DNA of 64,000 nt, taken from the NCBI RefSeq assembly GCF_016808335.1, contig NC_053146.1, positions 26,566,938-26,630,937 on the forward strand, given 5' to 3'. The position numbers were made by a program, and so were the translations under genes. Every line of letters starts with the position of its first letter. Positions within the stretch are counted from its first letter, which is position 1. The notes under the pieces are model-generated. The model saw only the letters and a program-made list of their open reading frames with translations. It did not search any database and had not been told where the DNA came from. This DNA is from Panicum virgatum (Eukaryota; Streptophyta; Magnoliopsida; Poales; Poaceae). Of the stretch, positions 12,583 through 24,815 are shown piece after piece.

Positions 12583-12641
<59 letters not shown>

Positions 12642-12652
12642 CCCCCCCCCCT
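12583..12652. repeat. (CT)n microsatellite with adjoining C tract
   Basis: About 28 CT units run into about 13 C residues. On the minus strand, the coding strand of the NPH3-like gene, this is a (GA)n tract about 0.9 kb upstream of the ATG. GA tracts near plant promoters can bind BBR/BPC proteins, but whether this one lies in the promoter or 5' UTR cannot be seen. Confidence 0.95.
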
Positions 12653-13249
12653 CCTTTCGCCTTCCAAATATCAAAGTAGTGTAGATTATTGAGATGTTTC
12701 TTGTATGCACTTCTTTGAAGTTTATGCAAGCATGACTTCACAACCAGAGTCACACGCATACACACGGTGGCATCTTAAGGGTCTCGTGGGTTGATTAGGC
12801 TGACTCACCTTTTGCTGATGGTGTAGTGCTGATGTGACCTGTGCCAGACCACACAACACACACACACTCATAATCCAATACAGAGACAGGATGCTGGCCA
12901 CATTAGTGACAAACGTGTGAGTGGAAGATTAGTCCTAGCTAGCCTCATTACAGGCAGCTTTTAAGGAAACAAAAATCCAAGATAAGGTAATTTAGATTTT
13001 ATTTTGATCAAGGATAGATGCTAATGCTAGCGTTTTAATTTCTTAGAAGAAAAATCCAAACAAAAGAACAGGATTTCTAGGAGCTGGGAATCCCTGAAAT
13101 CTGGCGAGTCAGTTTTGTGGTTGTGCTGTGAACCTAGCCTTTTCCCAGTGCACAAAGCATCAGGGCATTAGGGAAGACATATGGGGCCTCCATGCAACTC
13201 ATGTCCCTTGAAGCCTCATCATGCACCAAACTCCAGCTTGTAGCATCAA

Positions 13250-13253
<4 letters not shown>

Positions 13254-13281
<28 letters not shown>
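13254..13281. repeat. (GA)n microsatellite
   Basis: About 14 GA units on the plus strand with no coding context. Confidence 0.95.
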
Positions 13282-13284
<3 letters not shown>

Positions 13285-14562
13285 AAAGGCAGGAGGACAA
13301 ACAGTGGTGATGGCACTAATACTCTGTGCTGCTTTCAGATGTAACAGTGCTAGTAGCTCACCTCAAGCAGGCCTCATCCCACAAGGCTCCACCAGACATG
13401 CATCACTGGTTGGTTGCTTGCTTCCACCCCTCCTTTTGCTTCTCACTCTTTCTCTGCACAAGATGTTGGCAACTTGGCATCACCCTTGTGTCCATTTATG
13501 TATGCAGGCTTGCCATGAGTGATTTGGGCACATGCAAATAATGGGGGGGATTCTTTTGTTTGCTTTCAAGCATATCAACACTAGTCACAAGTTTTGCCGA
13601 TTGCGACGCCTTTCGGTTTCTTTGAAATACTGAATTTGCCCCTTAACTACTAGAGGGATGTGGACTGAAGGTCTGCAAATAACACCAATCAAGTGCAGAT
13701 AGCTAGCATGGAATGCATGCACGGAAGATGCCAGGTTCATTGCAAGTGAGTAAGAGGGGGTTGGTGTGGGAGAGAATTGCATATTATGATGGAAATACTG
13801 GACCATGCGACACATGGATTTAATGTTTGCAGCTGGTGCCATGGAGAAATTGGTACAAGTAGTATTCAATGAATCAACAGCTAATTCTTTGGAAAAAAAA
13901 AGTTTCCTCTCGAGTAATGGACAAAAAAAATGTAACATAATTTATACGAAGGGCATACTAGCTAGATGCGTGTCTCTTGGCTGTGGCAATTAAAGAGCAT
14001 TACTTTTCCAGCATGGGGGAAGTGAACTCCATAGGCATTTCTATATCTCAAATTAAATGAGCACAGAAAAATCGTGTATGCCTTTGGATTGTGTTGTAAC
14101 CCAGGCATATTAAATTTGGCTGCGTCACCAACAAGGTCGTCCCAAACATTATTTGTTTGCCGAAAATTGAGATGGAAGAAGAGCCGAGAAACTAAACTTC
14201 AACTTTTTTGTAAGATGCCAAACTTTTGTTGCGACGACAAGAAAGAACCGTGCGCGCGCGAGCAGTGATCATGCATGGCGTGGTTGCAGGACTGATCAAT
14301 CCTGCAACCTCTCCATGGATCTAAAGCTTTGTGCTGAAGCAGGCGTGGGTGCAGCATATATAGAACTATGGAAGCGACATGGCAGTTCGTCGAGAGTGAT
14401 AGAGAGAGAAAGCTTACCTCAATTAGGATCCGTGCATGCTGCAGCTACCTTTGGGAGAGAGAGACGCCAACCTTCGTTCCACTCACTGATCCAGAAAATT
14501 TGCTTGAGATGTTATAGGGGTCTGCTTGGAGGCTCTGCCTTTGCCTCTCTCTGTGCGTGTGT

Positions 14563-14591
14563 AGAGAGAGAGAGAGAGACAGTTAGAGAGG

Positions 14592-14620
<29 letters not shown>
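14563..14620. repeat. Interrupted (GA)n microsatellite
   Basis: GA repeats over about 58 bp with two short interruptions (ACAGTTAGAGAGGTGG in the middle). Confidence 0.93.
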
Positions 14621-14623
<3 letters not shown>

Positions 14624-14882
14624 CTTGCAGTTTGAGGAGAGCGGAGAGGGGGTGCGTTTAGGCCTCCATGAGCTGAGGAAGTTATATGGAGGGAAGAAAT
14701 GGCCTGGAAGAAATGGCCTGGGAGGATGCTGACAATCAAGAGATATCCCCCTCGCTCAAATGACTCTTCTCGCTCTCACATGTTCTACACATAAGATTCC
14801 ACTCTTATTGCGCGAAATCATGAGAGAGAGAGGTAGAGAGAGAGAGTTGCGTGTGGTGAAGGAATGGGAGCAATGTAGCAAC

Positions 14883-14914
14883 GAGAGAGAGAGAGAGGGG
14901 GGGGGGGGGGGGGG
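14883..14914. repeat. (GA)n tract followed by a G homopolymer
   Basis: GA repeats turn into a run of about 18 G. A further short GA tract sits at 14822-14846. Homopolymer length is uncertain. Confidence 0.93.
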
Positions 14915-15385
14915 AGGCCAGGATCTTCTTGGCTCCACAAGTCGGCGGAGGTATAGTGTACTATACTATTATTTGCCATCACTAGCTCGATCAACCTCTC
15001 AATAGGGCAAGAAAGCAGCATGATTAGTCCATGGGAAAACTAGGAAAAGAGTTGCAGTTGGCTTCTTTCTCACGTTTTTATGCGAAAACGTTTTGAACTT
15101 TCGATTACCATCTTCTTATAATAAAGTGGCTTTCTAAGCTTAAATTTAGCCGTGCCGTAGCTCTTTTACCTGAAAAGAAAATTTGAAAAGAATACAAATC
15201 CCTCGTCCCAAACTATTAATATTATGAAATTAGACATACGTTATGTCTTGAAATTTATGTAGGTAGAAAACCAAAATAACTAGTAATTTGAAAACAGAAA
15301 GAGTATGTATTTTTTTATTGCTATATGGATGGATTACTCTGTTCTAGAGACAGCTATATATATGTTTATGACTATTTATGTGCTT

Positions 15386-16805
15386 TGCGAACATGACTGA
15401 GCACGTATTTCATTAAGAGGAAAGCAATACGACTATTACAAATCTTAATAGGCAGAGCCTATTAAGACAGATGCATAATATCACCAAACGAGTGGCAGAC
15501 GACCCTAACAACAAATAAGAACAACAAGAACTATGGGGGAGGAGACTTACACGCAAAACTAGTCATGAGTGCACGACTGAATCAGCTAAAGATACTACAA
15601 CGTCAAGGTTGCAAAGGTCTACAACACATCAAGGGTGGCAAAACATCCACCCAACAAATGGCGGTAAAAGCATCTGTCCGAAGTGATTACCAACCAACAC
15701 GACGGCAGCGGCAAAGTATCCGCCAGAGTAGCACGGCGGCAAAGTATCTAGTAGCAAAGACAGAGGTGGCAAAGCATTCGCCAACGACCTATGTAACCCG
15801 GACGATGCTGATGAAATAGAGCGAAGGTAGATGCAGAAGAAGAGGCCCTTCGAGTAGAGCTGAGCACCACCACCAACAGAGCATCCAAGATGACACCTCC
15901 ACACCTCAATGGAGGGAGCGACACCATAGGCATTGCCATCGTCCGACCAACACGGTCAAAGACTTTCACCCGGAAAGCTCACCGGAGAGGAAGGCGGAGG
16001 GAGAAAATGACGCCTTTAAGAAGATAAATAACGCCTGAGGACATCACCGTCATTGGTCCGCAAGAAGATCGTAGGCTTTTACCTTCACCCCGTTTCCTCC
16101 CTGAACCCAAGTAACCACCGGGCACCACCAAAGCACCATCATGGGGCCGAAAAGCACCGCCACTGCGTATGGGAGCCCGCGGGTCAGCACAACCGTCAAA
16201 TGAGACGGCTAGCAGGGGCAGATGCCGAATACCTAGACGCCAGGCCGACAACCTAGGCCGGAGGCAGGAAGTCGGCAACCAAGCGAGGGAGCGCCGTCCC
16301 CGGCAACGCGAGGTGAATGAGCTTTGGCTCAAAGATGACACACCTACCCGAGGCAGTGCTTAAATGGCTAGCCCAAGGTGAGCGGTGGCGACAGCACGAC
16401 CATAGGAGGCCACCCGAACCAACAGAGGCCCCCCACCTGAGCCACTGGAGAAGCCTACCCGTGAGGGCCGGTCGGGAATAGGAGGGTGGCGACCCCTGCC
16501 GGGAGCGGCTAGGTCCCGCTCGAGGGACCCCAAATCCGGTAGGGGGAGGGGGGCTGATTTCGGCCCCGGTAGCCGACGGCGGCGGTGTCGTCCAGCAGGT
16601 CTAGGCTTGGAGGTCGGGGGAGGGAAGCGGTGGAGGAGAGAGGGAGGCAAAGGAGGCGAGCTGAGCTGGTACCACTGCCCGAACGGTCGCCGCTAGTAGC
16701 GATGGCCACTGGAGGCAGCCTGGGGAGGGAGGGCGGATGGTGGCACGGGTCAACCCCCTCCTCGCGGGGGGTGGGGGGGGGGGGGTGGAGGGAGGGTAGT
16801 TCCCT
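15386..16805 (-). mobile_element. GC-rich LINE-type retroposon with target duplication
   Basis: A block of 1.42 kb is flanked by 14-bp near-perfect direct repeats, CTATTTATGTGCTT (15372-15385) and CTATTCATGTGCTT (16806-16819), with 13 of 14 bases identical. On the minus strand it starts GC-rich with a C/G homopolymer (about 16768-16782) and ends AT-rich with TTAATGAAATACGTGCTC, similar to plant LINE 3' ends. No reverse transcriptase frame is present, so it is a 5'-plus-3' remnant or a non-autonomous retroposon. The minus-strand frames (for example 16650-16360 and 16341-15979) are Pro/Arg/Ser-rich and unrecognised. Confidence 0.6.
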
Positions 16806-16819
16806 CTATTCATGTGCTT

Positions 16820-17500
16820 CAACTGGCAAATTAAAGCATTCGTCCTAAAGCCAGCACTCCGGGGCGCAGCTAGCTATCGCTTCAGGCGATGTTTTGCTGA
16901 ACCATCGCCTGAAGCCAGTGGATCGTCCGCCTCCCACGACCATGCCGCCTCGTCCAGTCGTCCCTGTTCTTCTTCTTCCCCGTTCTACCGGCCCTCGCCC
17001 CCGCGCCGCCGACCACCCTGCTCGCTCCCGCACCGCCGGCCACCTCCGCCTCCGAGGGCTCCCGCCCTCGGAGCCACCGCCGCTGCCCGACCCTGCTCCT
17101 CCCCACGCTGCCGCCACCCACCTCCGTCCGACCTTGCCGTGACGCCCCCGCCGCCTACACCGCCCACCGGGGGTCCTCCACAACCCGCGGCCGGCGGCGT
17201 CCCACCGCCTCGCCGCCCCGCCGCCCCCCTGGGCCCTCTCTCTATGGCCGGCGGTGAGCAGCAGCCACCCCGGCAGCCCGAACCCCGAACCCCGAAACCC
17301 TAACCTAGCACGGCAACAAACGACGTCGAGCGGCGGCGTGAGCACGACGACGGCGAGACGGAGGAGGAAGGAGGAGTGGCGGCGTCACCTGGGCCCAAAT
17401 GGTAATTGGGCCGAAATCGCGAACCCGAACCACCTTCAAGCGATGGCTGCTAATTTTGCAGCGCGCGTGTCAATCATTCAAGTACGAGTTAAATTGCTAT
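16820..17500. other. Unassigned GC-rich block
   Basis: GC-rich sequence with overlapping Pro/Ala/Arg-rich frames on both strands (16812-17303 plus, 17345-16845 minus) that look compositional rather than genic. It could be a gene's 5' end or another transposon fragment. A strong hairpin begins it (listed separately). I recognise no domain. Confidence 0.4.
16879..16915. repeat. Perfect 13-bp inverted repeat (hairpin)
   Basis: GCTTCAGGCGATG (16879-16891) and CATCGCCTGAAGC (16903-16915) are exact complements separated by 11 nt. No T run follows and no coding context explains it. Confidence 0.85.
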
Positions 17501-18527
17501 GTTTTCCTTAGCATTGCGCATTCTGATGGAAAATTGCAACTGTTAACACTTTTCAATGGTGGAACCAATGGCAGCATTTGCGAGATGGAAAGGTACCATA
17601 TATCGATACATATTCATAATTTAAACTCCATCCATGAAAAGGGGAGAGCCATTTGATCATGATTTTTATCAAAGTTTCTACATACAAATTGTGTACTTAT
17701 ATAAATTTTATAAATACTCGAATACAGATAAATAAACAGTAGCTTGTATATGAAAACCTCCCGTTCACTAGCCACAAAAATATGTCGCCACGAAGAAGAG
17801 ATTGGATTCAATTGAGATGTTATTTTTGAAAGATAATTTGGAACATTTGTAAATTAAGTTTTAGAATATGCAATCAAAACTATTTTGAGCTCAGGTTTTG
17901 CAATATAATTTTATTAATTGGTAGTTTTTCTGGGACATTTATTGATACACATATAATTTATCGATAGGTAGGTAAATATTCATTATTAGCCTTGACACGA
18001 GATTAAAAATATCTAGATATGCATAAATACTTGATGACGTTAAGCAGATGAGCCAGGTTAGTTACTTTTAATGCGTAGGAGCCAAATTAGTATTGTGGTC
18101 CGTACCAAACATAAATGAGCTAGTATATATAGCATTCCCTTTCCCTGGTGATATCTTATTGCATCCACAGGCTCACAAGAGGTCACAACCACATTATTTG
18201 GCTGCTTTCACAGCATTAGCCGGGACAGATAGGGATGCACTACCTCCTAACCTCGTCAAATCATAATGCATGCCATCGTGGCCTTTCTCCTTGTCAAATC
18301 TCTCGAACAATCGTCTATGACTGCATGAAAACAAAGGGCACTCACTAGTTTTCCTATGAATTCCCATCATTCTCAAAATGTTTATGTACTTTTTTCACAA
18401 TTATGCTTCACGCGCAACAAAAGATAAGTGTCCAAACAACATTTGTGCCAGAATGTATAATCCTTAACCAGTACTACTTTTTTCTACTGTAGCCAGAGAG
18501 ATGACACTAACTACATCATGTGAGGTA

Positions 18528-18771
18528 CTCCGTCCTAAAATATAATAACTTTTTGACTTAATCAAAGTCAAATATTTTCATCTTTGACCAATAATCTTTA
18601 AAAATAATTACTTTCAAATAGAAAATGTTACATATTGTGATAGTGGTTTCATTATAAATAAACTGATATCATATTCATATTATCAATCTTTATAATTTTT
18701 TACCTAGTTAAAGTTTAAAAGATTTGACTTGGAAAAAACCTAGAAATAACTATATTCTAGGACAGAGGTAG
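18528..18771. mobile_element. Stowaway MITE
   Basis: The left end CTCCGTCCTAAAATATAATA and the right end TATTCTAGGACAGAGGTAG are inverted copies with a few mismatches. TA duplications flank them at 18526-18527 and 18772-18773. Length 244 bp, AT-rich, no coding capacity. Confidence 0.87.
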
Positions 18772-19798
18772 TACATATTGGTTCTAGTTTTGATACCTCT
18801 TAGTTCGTCTAGAAAGATCATAAAAGACTAATAATTAGTCGGTTTTTCCACCCTAGTTGCACCTTGCTGGTATGCTCGTTCCACTTATCGACTGTTACGT
18901 ACGCCCTCTGCTATATTTAAAAAAGGAGGGATTATCTACTATTTTCTTTTCAAAATCACAGCACCAATTTGTTGCTGGATCATTCACGTGTCAGTTATAT
19001 AATTAATTATGCTGGCACATTAGAATAGGACATGCATGCAATGCTGCAAATTGAAGGCCAATTTAGAGTAGAACCGGGAAGGAATTTTCTCTCAATAGTA
19101 TTTTTGTAATTTTTTTGCAAAGCTTATTATGTTAAATTCTTGTGTTTCGAATGGGGTTGGCAATGATTAGTGAGTACCATGCCGACACTGGATTCTTAAT
19201 GTCTTGGATAACATGATGGGTTCTCATGAAAGAAAAGGCATGATGGCCATCAAGTATTGCTGAGAGAAAGACTAGTATAAACTGTCTTGTCGACAATTAC
19301 CGACCGATGTAAAAAGGCACTTTGTTTCATGTGCTGTAAGATGTTACAAGATGCAGGCCAATGAGAGATCTTGCAGCTGCCTGTTGGGTGCATTTCCTAT
19401 CATATGCATGGTCCACTTTAGCCCAGAGCTCTAGATCCCTGGGACCAGTTCCCGTATTTCTTCTTGTTCTATTTCCTTCGCAAATTTCATGGGTACTCCA
19501 GTAAATCATGTGTTCACATATAATTTCGTCATTTAAATATTAAAAATGGTATATGTATTCCCAACGTTTAACCTGAGTAATATATTTTTTTCAAAAGCAA
19601 AGGTACATTACTTTTAGTTTCAAAAAATGATTTTAACAGTCTTCTTACTTACAGAGTATTTTATTCTGCTTGAGTATTTGATTAGTTAATTTTCCAATTG
19701 GAAAGATAGATGGTTAAATTTAGGTTATGACAAACTGCAATGCTGGGCATTTTGAGAACCATAAAAAGTATTTCAATTCCTAAATTCATGATAGTGTA

Positions 19799-20110
19799 AC
19801 TATAAATATTTTAAACCTATGGTACATTTATATATTATAATGGTATCCGAGTAGATTGACACACTAAATTCAATAAATTTATTTCATCAAAGCATCACAT
19901 AATAACTTTACATTTAAATAGTAACGAGAATAGTGCCAAGGTTAACCAGGGCCAACATCATCTCATAAGAACTATAAATATTTAACCTATGGTACATTAT
20001 AATTATATGGTTCCGACACACTAAATAATTATTTCATAAAGCATCACATAATAACTTAATTAAATAGTAACAGAATAGTGCCAAGGTAACAGGGCCAACA
20101 TCCATAAGAA
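19799..20110. repeat. Tandem duplication whose second copy carries only deletions
   Basis: Copy 1 (19799-19970, 172 bp) is followed directly by copy 2 (19971-20110, 140 bp). Aligned by eye, copy 2 is copy 1 with about 32 bases removed in about a dozen places and no substitution. Both contain ATAGTGCCAAGG and GCATCACATAATAACTT. Confidence 0.88.
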
Positions 20111-20416
20111 GCTCATCAAGGTTGACCACATTTTATTTTGAAACACCCAAATTATATGCAAATGAGAAAAAAAGGCGATATAATTTTTATTTAAAAGTAG
20201 GATATCTAGCTGGAAAGTCGACCTTGTGTGCATTCGAAGGACAACGGCTTGACCTAGGCGCGGACCAAGCCCGCACCCAGCCCGGTCCAGCCAACCTGCC
20301 ATCTAACTGGGCCTAATGCTAGTGTAGTATACGAGCAACGAGTGACAATGCACATGATCATGTATCAGATCGATTATGCCAGAAAACTCTCACAGAAAAA
20401 AAATGATATTTCACAG

Positions 20417-21633
20417 CACTACTACAAATTTGTAGCAACATCCTGTATTTTTTAGGGGCGGGATGAAAAGTAATTTGTTTTTTAGCTTTTAATCCGCCCT
20501 TAAAAATGCATTTTAGGGGCGGGTGACACCATCACCCGCCCCTACAAATGAGCTCCATTTCCAAGGCCGGGTGATGACATCACCCACTTCTAAAAACAGC
20601 ATTTTAGGGGTAGGTGACGCTAGGATCCGCCCCTAAAAGTGGTGGCATTTGTAGAGGCGGATGATGGCCTCATCCATCCCTAAAAATGCATTTTTTAGGG
20701 GCAGGTGCTGGCATGGCTCACCCCCTACAAATGGTGCCACGCAAAAGAAAATTCATAATTTTTTCATATGATCTCAGATGCAGTCAAACATCATATTAAA
20801 ATTGTAAAGAACGATGAGATATAAAACTTTATAGTTGAAAACTTTTTCATTTAAGGTCATCTAATGGTTCAAAAAATTACTATAAGTTCTCTAATAGCTA
20901 TAACTATATAACTATACAATATCTCATATAACTCAAGTTATACTTTGAGGTTTCCACAATCTTAACTTTATATACATTGAAATATACTTGGCATATTTTT
21001 TTTGGTTTCTATAGTACACAATAACTATAGTGTAGAAGTTTCACTTTTTTTATTTGTTTTGCTATATGTAATGATTTAAATGAATTTTTAGATAAAATAG
21101 AAAAATATTTTTAGAGGCGGGTGGTGGCGTTACGTGTCTCTAAAAATGATTTTTAGGTGTGGGTGACAGCGTCACCCGCCCCTACAAATCAACTTCAGAG
21201 TTAATATAAAAAAATAGCATACCATGGAGTCACCAGTGACAGTGGGGTGTAGTGGTAAGGAAGGCATGCGCGAGGCTTGAGGTAGGCGGTTCAAAAAACA
21301 GGTGATGCAAATGTGTATATTTCGTCAAAAAAAATTGTAGCTCGACCCTACAGAGCTTGTGGTGGTGGCTGGTTGCCTAAAATATTTTTTCTGTTGCTGT
21401 TTTTGATTTTTTTAATTTTTTATTTTCTGGATGTGAATTTTCAGGAACGTGTCATGACATGACCCACCATGATCCACCCAAAAAATTAAATCATTTTTAG
21501 AGACGGGTGCGTTTAATCCGCCCCTTAATCCGCCCCTAAAATAGCATTTTTAGCTGTGAACTATAGGTAGGTACCGTACCCACACTTAAAAGTACATTTT
21601 TACTTGCTTCTAAAAATAATTCATGTAGTAGTG
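20417..21633. mobile_element. Non-autonomous CACTA (En/Spm) element
   Basis: The left end is CACTACTACAAATTTG and the right end, read on the minus strand, is CACTACTACATGAATT. The 3-bp duplication CAG flanks them (20414-20416, 21634-21636). Subterminal regions carry many copies in both orientations of TTTAGGGGCGGGTGA and TCACCCGCCCCTA, the usual transposase-binding arrangement of the superfamily. There is no transposase frame. The middle (about 20760-21110) is AT-rich. Confidence 0.88.
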
Positions 21634-21636
21634 CAG

Positions 21637-23089
21637 AAGGCCACCAGGCACACTGACACTAGTAGTGCGCCTAGCTACTCACACATTCAGCTGAACATAG
21701 ACCGCCCACTGCAGTAGAGAGTAGACTGCAGAACGAGTCGTCTGCCTGCCAAAGATATTTGCATCAACCAAAGAAGTTCCCCTCCGATGGGAAAGTGCTC
21801 CTGCAGGCACAAAAAGCTTTCAATGCAGTTCCAAAGGATCAGGCACTGCATCATGCCGCCATGGAATCATGGGCAAAAGCAAGCAAGGCCTATGGTGACT
21901 CATTGCCTATACAAGGAACTGCCCCATACATGGGGAAGGGAACGAAGCTGCAGGCCATGCATCAAGGGAAAATAAAGCTGACTATTTCATGAGCACACAG
22001 TGCTCGCTTTCGGCTTTCCACAGTGATAGTGGGAGACACTACGTCCCCATATCTCATCAGCTCCACTAGCACCACCACTTCTTCTCTGCCCGCGGCACCA
22101 ATTGAGGGAGGGGATATTCCGTGTCACGCACCGGCCACACACTCCGGCCCGGCTCAGCTGGGCTACCTCCCAGATCGCGTTGTCGGCGATCGACACCGGT
22201 GAGGGCAGGCCGAACATCGACAGGGATCGATAGGCCATCGCAGATTCGCCCCGTTTGATGTTGTCCCCTTCTAGTGGCTAGCTTGGAGCTTCCCGGCCTT
22301 GCCCTCCCTCCACTACTACTCCTCGCCTCACTTCTGCATGCACTTGATGAGTAGTTGGGAAAAAAAAGGAGGTTTTTATGGTTGCCATTTGCCAATATTT
22401 TGTCCTAGGTTAAGAGGCCCTCAAAAGGGGGCTTTGTAGGGTTAGATTTCGACCGGCATAGGCCATGATACGCCCATGATGGGTAAGTTGGTGATCAGAT
22501 TACTTCTGACCTGGAGATAGAAAACAACTGAACATTGTTGGGATATAACTGATTGCATCGATCATGCTTTGATTTACTTGTTCACAGGTGGAGTCGAAGT
22601 GATGAGGCTAGCTAGTAGGAAAGCTACGAAGTTTGTTGTCCTGGAAACTAAAGTAGATTCCCTGCTGAGTTCTGCTTCCCTGCGGGATGACACAAGTGTT
22701 TTCTCTCCGTGCAAAAGTATTTAGGCTTTCAGCCAGCTGGCCAATTGTTGAACACATTTGTCAGAAAAACATGATGTATATGATGGATGCGCTGTTGCCT
22801 CTTGTTGCAGATCAAAGGATTTGACTGCCCATTCTTAGAATTTGTTTTCAGGAAGCAGTTTGCCTGTTGTGACAAAGACAGGTTTTCCTTTTGCTTCACA
22901 AACGACATAAATCGGCCACATGTTTCTTCAGATCCAAGTATATATGTTTTCTTTGAATATGTGTCAAATAGTTGCGCATGGTTGGTTATATGTTTTCTTT
23001 GAATATTGGTGTATGTCATATACTCTTGAAATCCAGAATCCTTATTAAAATATAAGAGCATGCAGGACTGCTATCAAAAGAATCGTCAC
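21637..23089. other. Intergenic DNA, no gene recognised
   Basis: Mixed-composition DNA. A frame at 21759-21992 (77 codons) has no recognisable domain, and nearby frames on the other strand overlap it. I call no gene here. Confidence 0.45.
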
Positions 23090-23611
23090 AGTAGTGGCGG
23101 AGCCAGGAATCAACCCAAGGAGGGGCCAGTTTCTACAACACTTACACATATGACAGCTGTTAAGCGGCGGACGAGTGGAGGCCAACAACGTGCACATGTT
23201 ATATGTAGGAAGTGGCAGTCATTCAGTCAATATGTGTAGAACCGCATTGACAAAAATGGAGAGAAATATAGCAGACTGCATCTGTGAGCTTGAATGTTGA
23301 AGCAGAAAAGCAAGGAGTGCAATAGTAGAAATGTTTTTTTAGATAAAGGAAAACATTCCAGCCTCTCGCAGCAGTAGAAATGTAGATTGAGTAGATTGTT
23401 GCCGCTTGCTGTGCCCATGCAACGAGACTTACATGGTCATGCATGCGTGGGCTTGCAGGAGTTAAACAGGTATGGCCTGAGCCTGACTAGCTAGCTATTA
23501 CAACTCTGTATTCTTATAATTCAGGTCTCCGTAATCCTATATATATGCCTAGAAATTTGTATGGACCAGGGGGCCATGGCCCATGTTGGCCGATACATGG
23601 CTCCGCCAGTG
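23090..23611. mobile_element. hAT-like MITE
   Basis: Inverted ends AGTGGCGGAGCCAGG on the left (from about 23093) and CATGGCTCCGCCAGTG on the right. CGTCAC lies directly outside both ends (23084-23089, 23612-23617), fitting an imperfect 8-bp hAT target duplication. Length about 520 bp, no transposase. The superfamily call rests on TIR and duplication size only. Confidence 0.6.
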
Positions 23612-24234
23612 CGTCACGTACAGCTCAGTGACAGACTCAGAAATTTTCCAGGACCCAGAGCAACTGGTCTTTAAATTTTAGAGATGAGCACCGATAATAA
23701 TTTTCCTGGAATGTATTTGTCTAACGAACATCACGTTTCCATTGTCGCGTGTGATTATGCATTTTGCCTTGGTAAAATCAGATTGCTTCTGCTGCAAACA
23801 GTAACTTTTTTCATAAGATGAAATAATTTTAAGATAATAAAAATAGAAAGGCATATCTTAGAAATTTTCAAGTTGATATATTCCCCAATAATCCAAAAGA
23901 GGACCAGACCTCGATATTGTTCACAATCGTTGAACAACTTATAAAAATTCTATAGATAAACGAAGTAAATACCCAGTTCAATGCATCTTGTCATGATAAC
24001 TCTTGCTTTTCCACTAAATTTTGGCACATCAACACATTTTTTTGGAAAATAAAAATAGGCGAAGATTCAGGTGAAAATGAGCGTTCCACATACGCACCCA
24101 AATGAACTTCGGCAAGTTTGGTGACAAGAGGCCTCTTGACCATGGATTTTAACCATCCAGTCAAGGACAGAATATGTTGTTGAACTGCAGTTTTGCCTAG
24201 CCATGCATGCGTCTTCTATCACTTTATTCAGTTG

Positions 24235-24815
24235 CCAAATTGGAATGATCTATATGATGCTCTTGTTGAGATAATAAAAGCATGCAGATATGTTTTTTTA
24301 TAAGTTTGAGTTAAAAAGATAAGCTTAGAAATAGAGCTAGTGTGTGATTATCCGCCCTGTGTACCATGGTTTTAAATAGCGGGCTATGATAAATAGCGGC
24401 GTATTTTTTTCCGAGGCTAAGATGCTATAGCGGAGGCTATAGCGGGCTATGACAAATAGCAGTTTACTACTAAACCATGAAAAATACAAGTAATAGATGT
24501 ACAAAAACATAGTAATTAGCAAATTTCATAAACATAAATATGTTTCTAGAGCTATGAGAACATTACTTAAGTTGATAATGCAATAACAAAATGGAATGAT
24601 CTATATCCGGGCTATGATAAATACGGTCGTATTTTTTCCGAGGCTAAGATGCTATAGCGGAGGCTATAGCGGGCTATGACAAATAGCAGTTTACTACTAA
24701 ACCATGAAAAATACAAGTAATAGATGTACAAAACATAGTAATTAGCAAATTTCATAAACATAAATATGTTTCTAGAGCTATGAGAACATTACTTAAGTTG
24801 ATAATGCAATAACAA
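24235..24815. repeat. Tandem duplication within an inverted-repeat element
   Basis: Copy 1 (about 24235-24589) and copy 2 (about 24590-24815) share over 200 nearly identical bases, with landmarks GAGGCTAAGATGCTATAGCGG and CATGAAAAATACAAGTAATAG. Copy 2 keeps the upstream TGGAATGATCTATAT but lacks about 130 bp that separate it from the repeat in copy 1. Most other differences are single-base deletions. Confidence 0.8.

Larger units (their letters stand above)
11714..15371. other. Upstream region of the NPH3-like gene, no coding gene seen
   Basis: About 3.7 kb upstream of the minus-strand NPH3-like start. It should include that gene's promoter and 5' UTR. I see no convincing exon on either strand; open frames here are short or made of GA/CT repeats. 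Four microsatellites are listed separately. A TATA box or transcription start cannot be placed confidently. Confidence 0.5.
17501..20416. other. AT-rich intergenic DNA
   Basis: No convincing coding exon on either strand. The recognisable contents are one Stowaway MITE and one tandem duplication, listed separately. The rest is AT-rich and unassigned. Confidence 0.5.

Noticed and set aside
12389..12765. Minus-strand frames with Arg-Glu repeats
   Set aside because: They are translations of the (CT)n microsatellite.
16812..17345. Open frames on both strands of 160 codons or more
   Set aside because: They are Pro/Ala/Arg-rich and mutually overlapping, as expected from GC-rich DNA. No domain or splice context.
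21759..21992. A 77-codon frame that looked like a small protein
   Set aside because: No recognisable domain, no conserved neighbour, and alternative frames overlap it.
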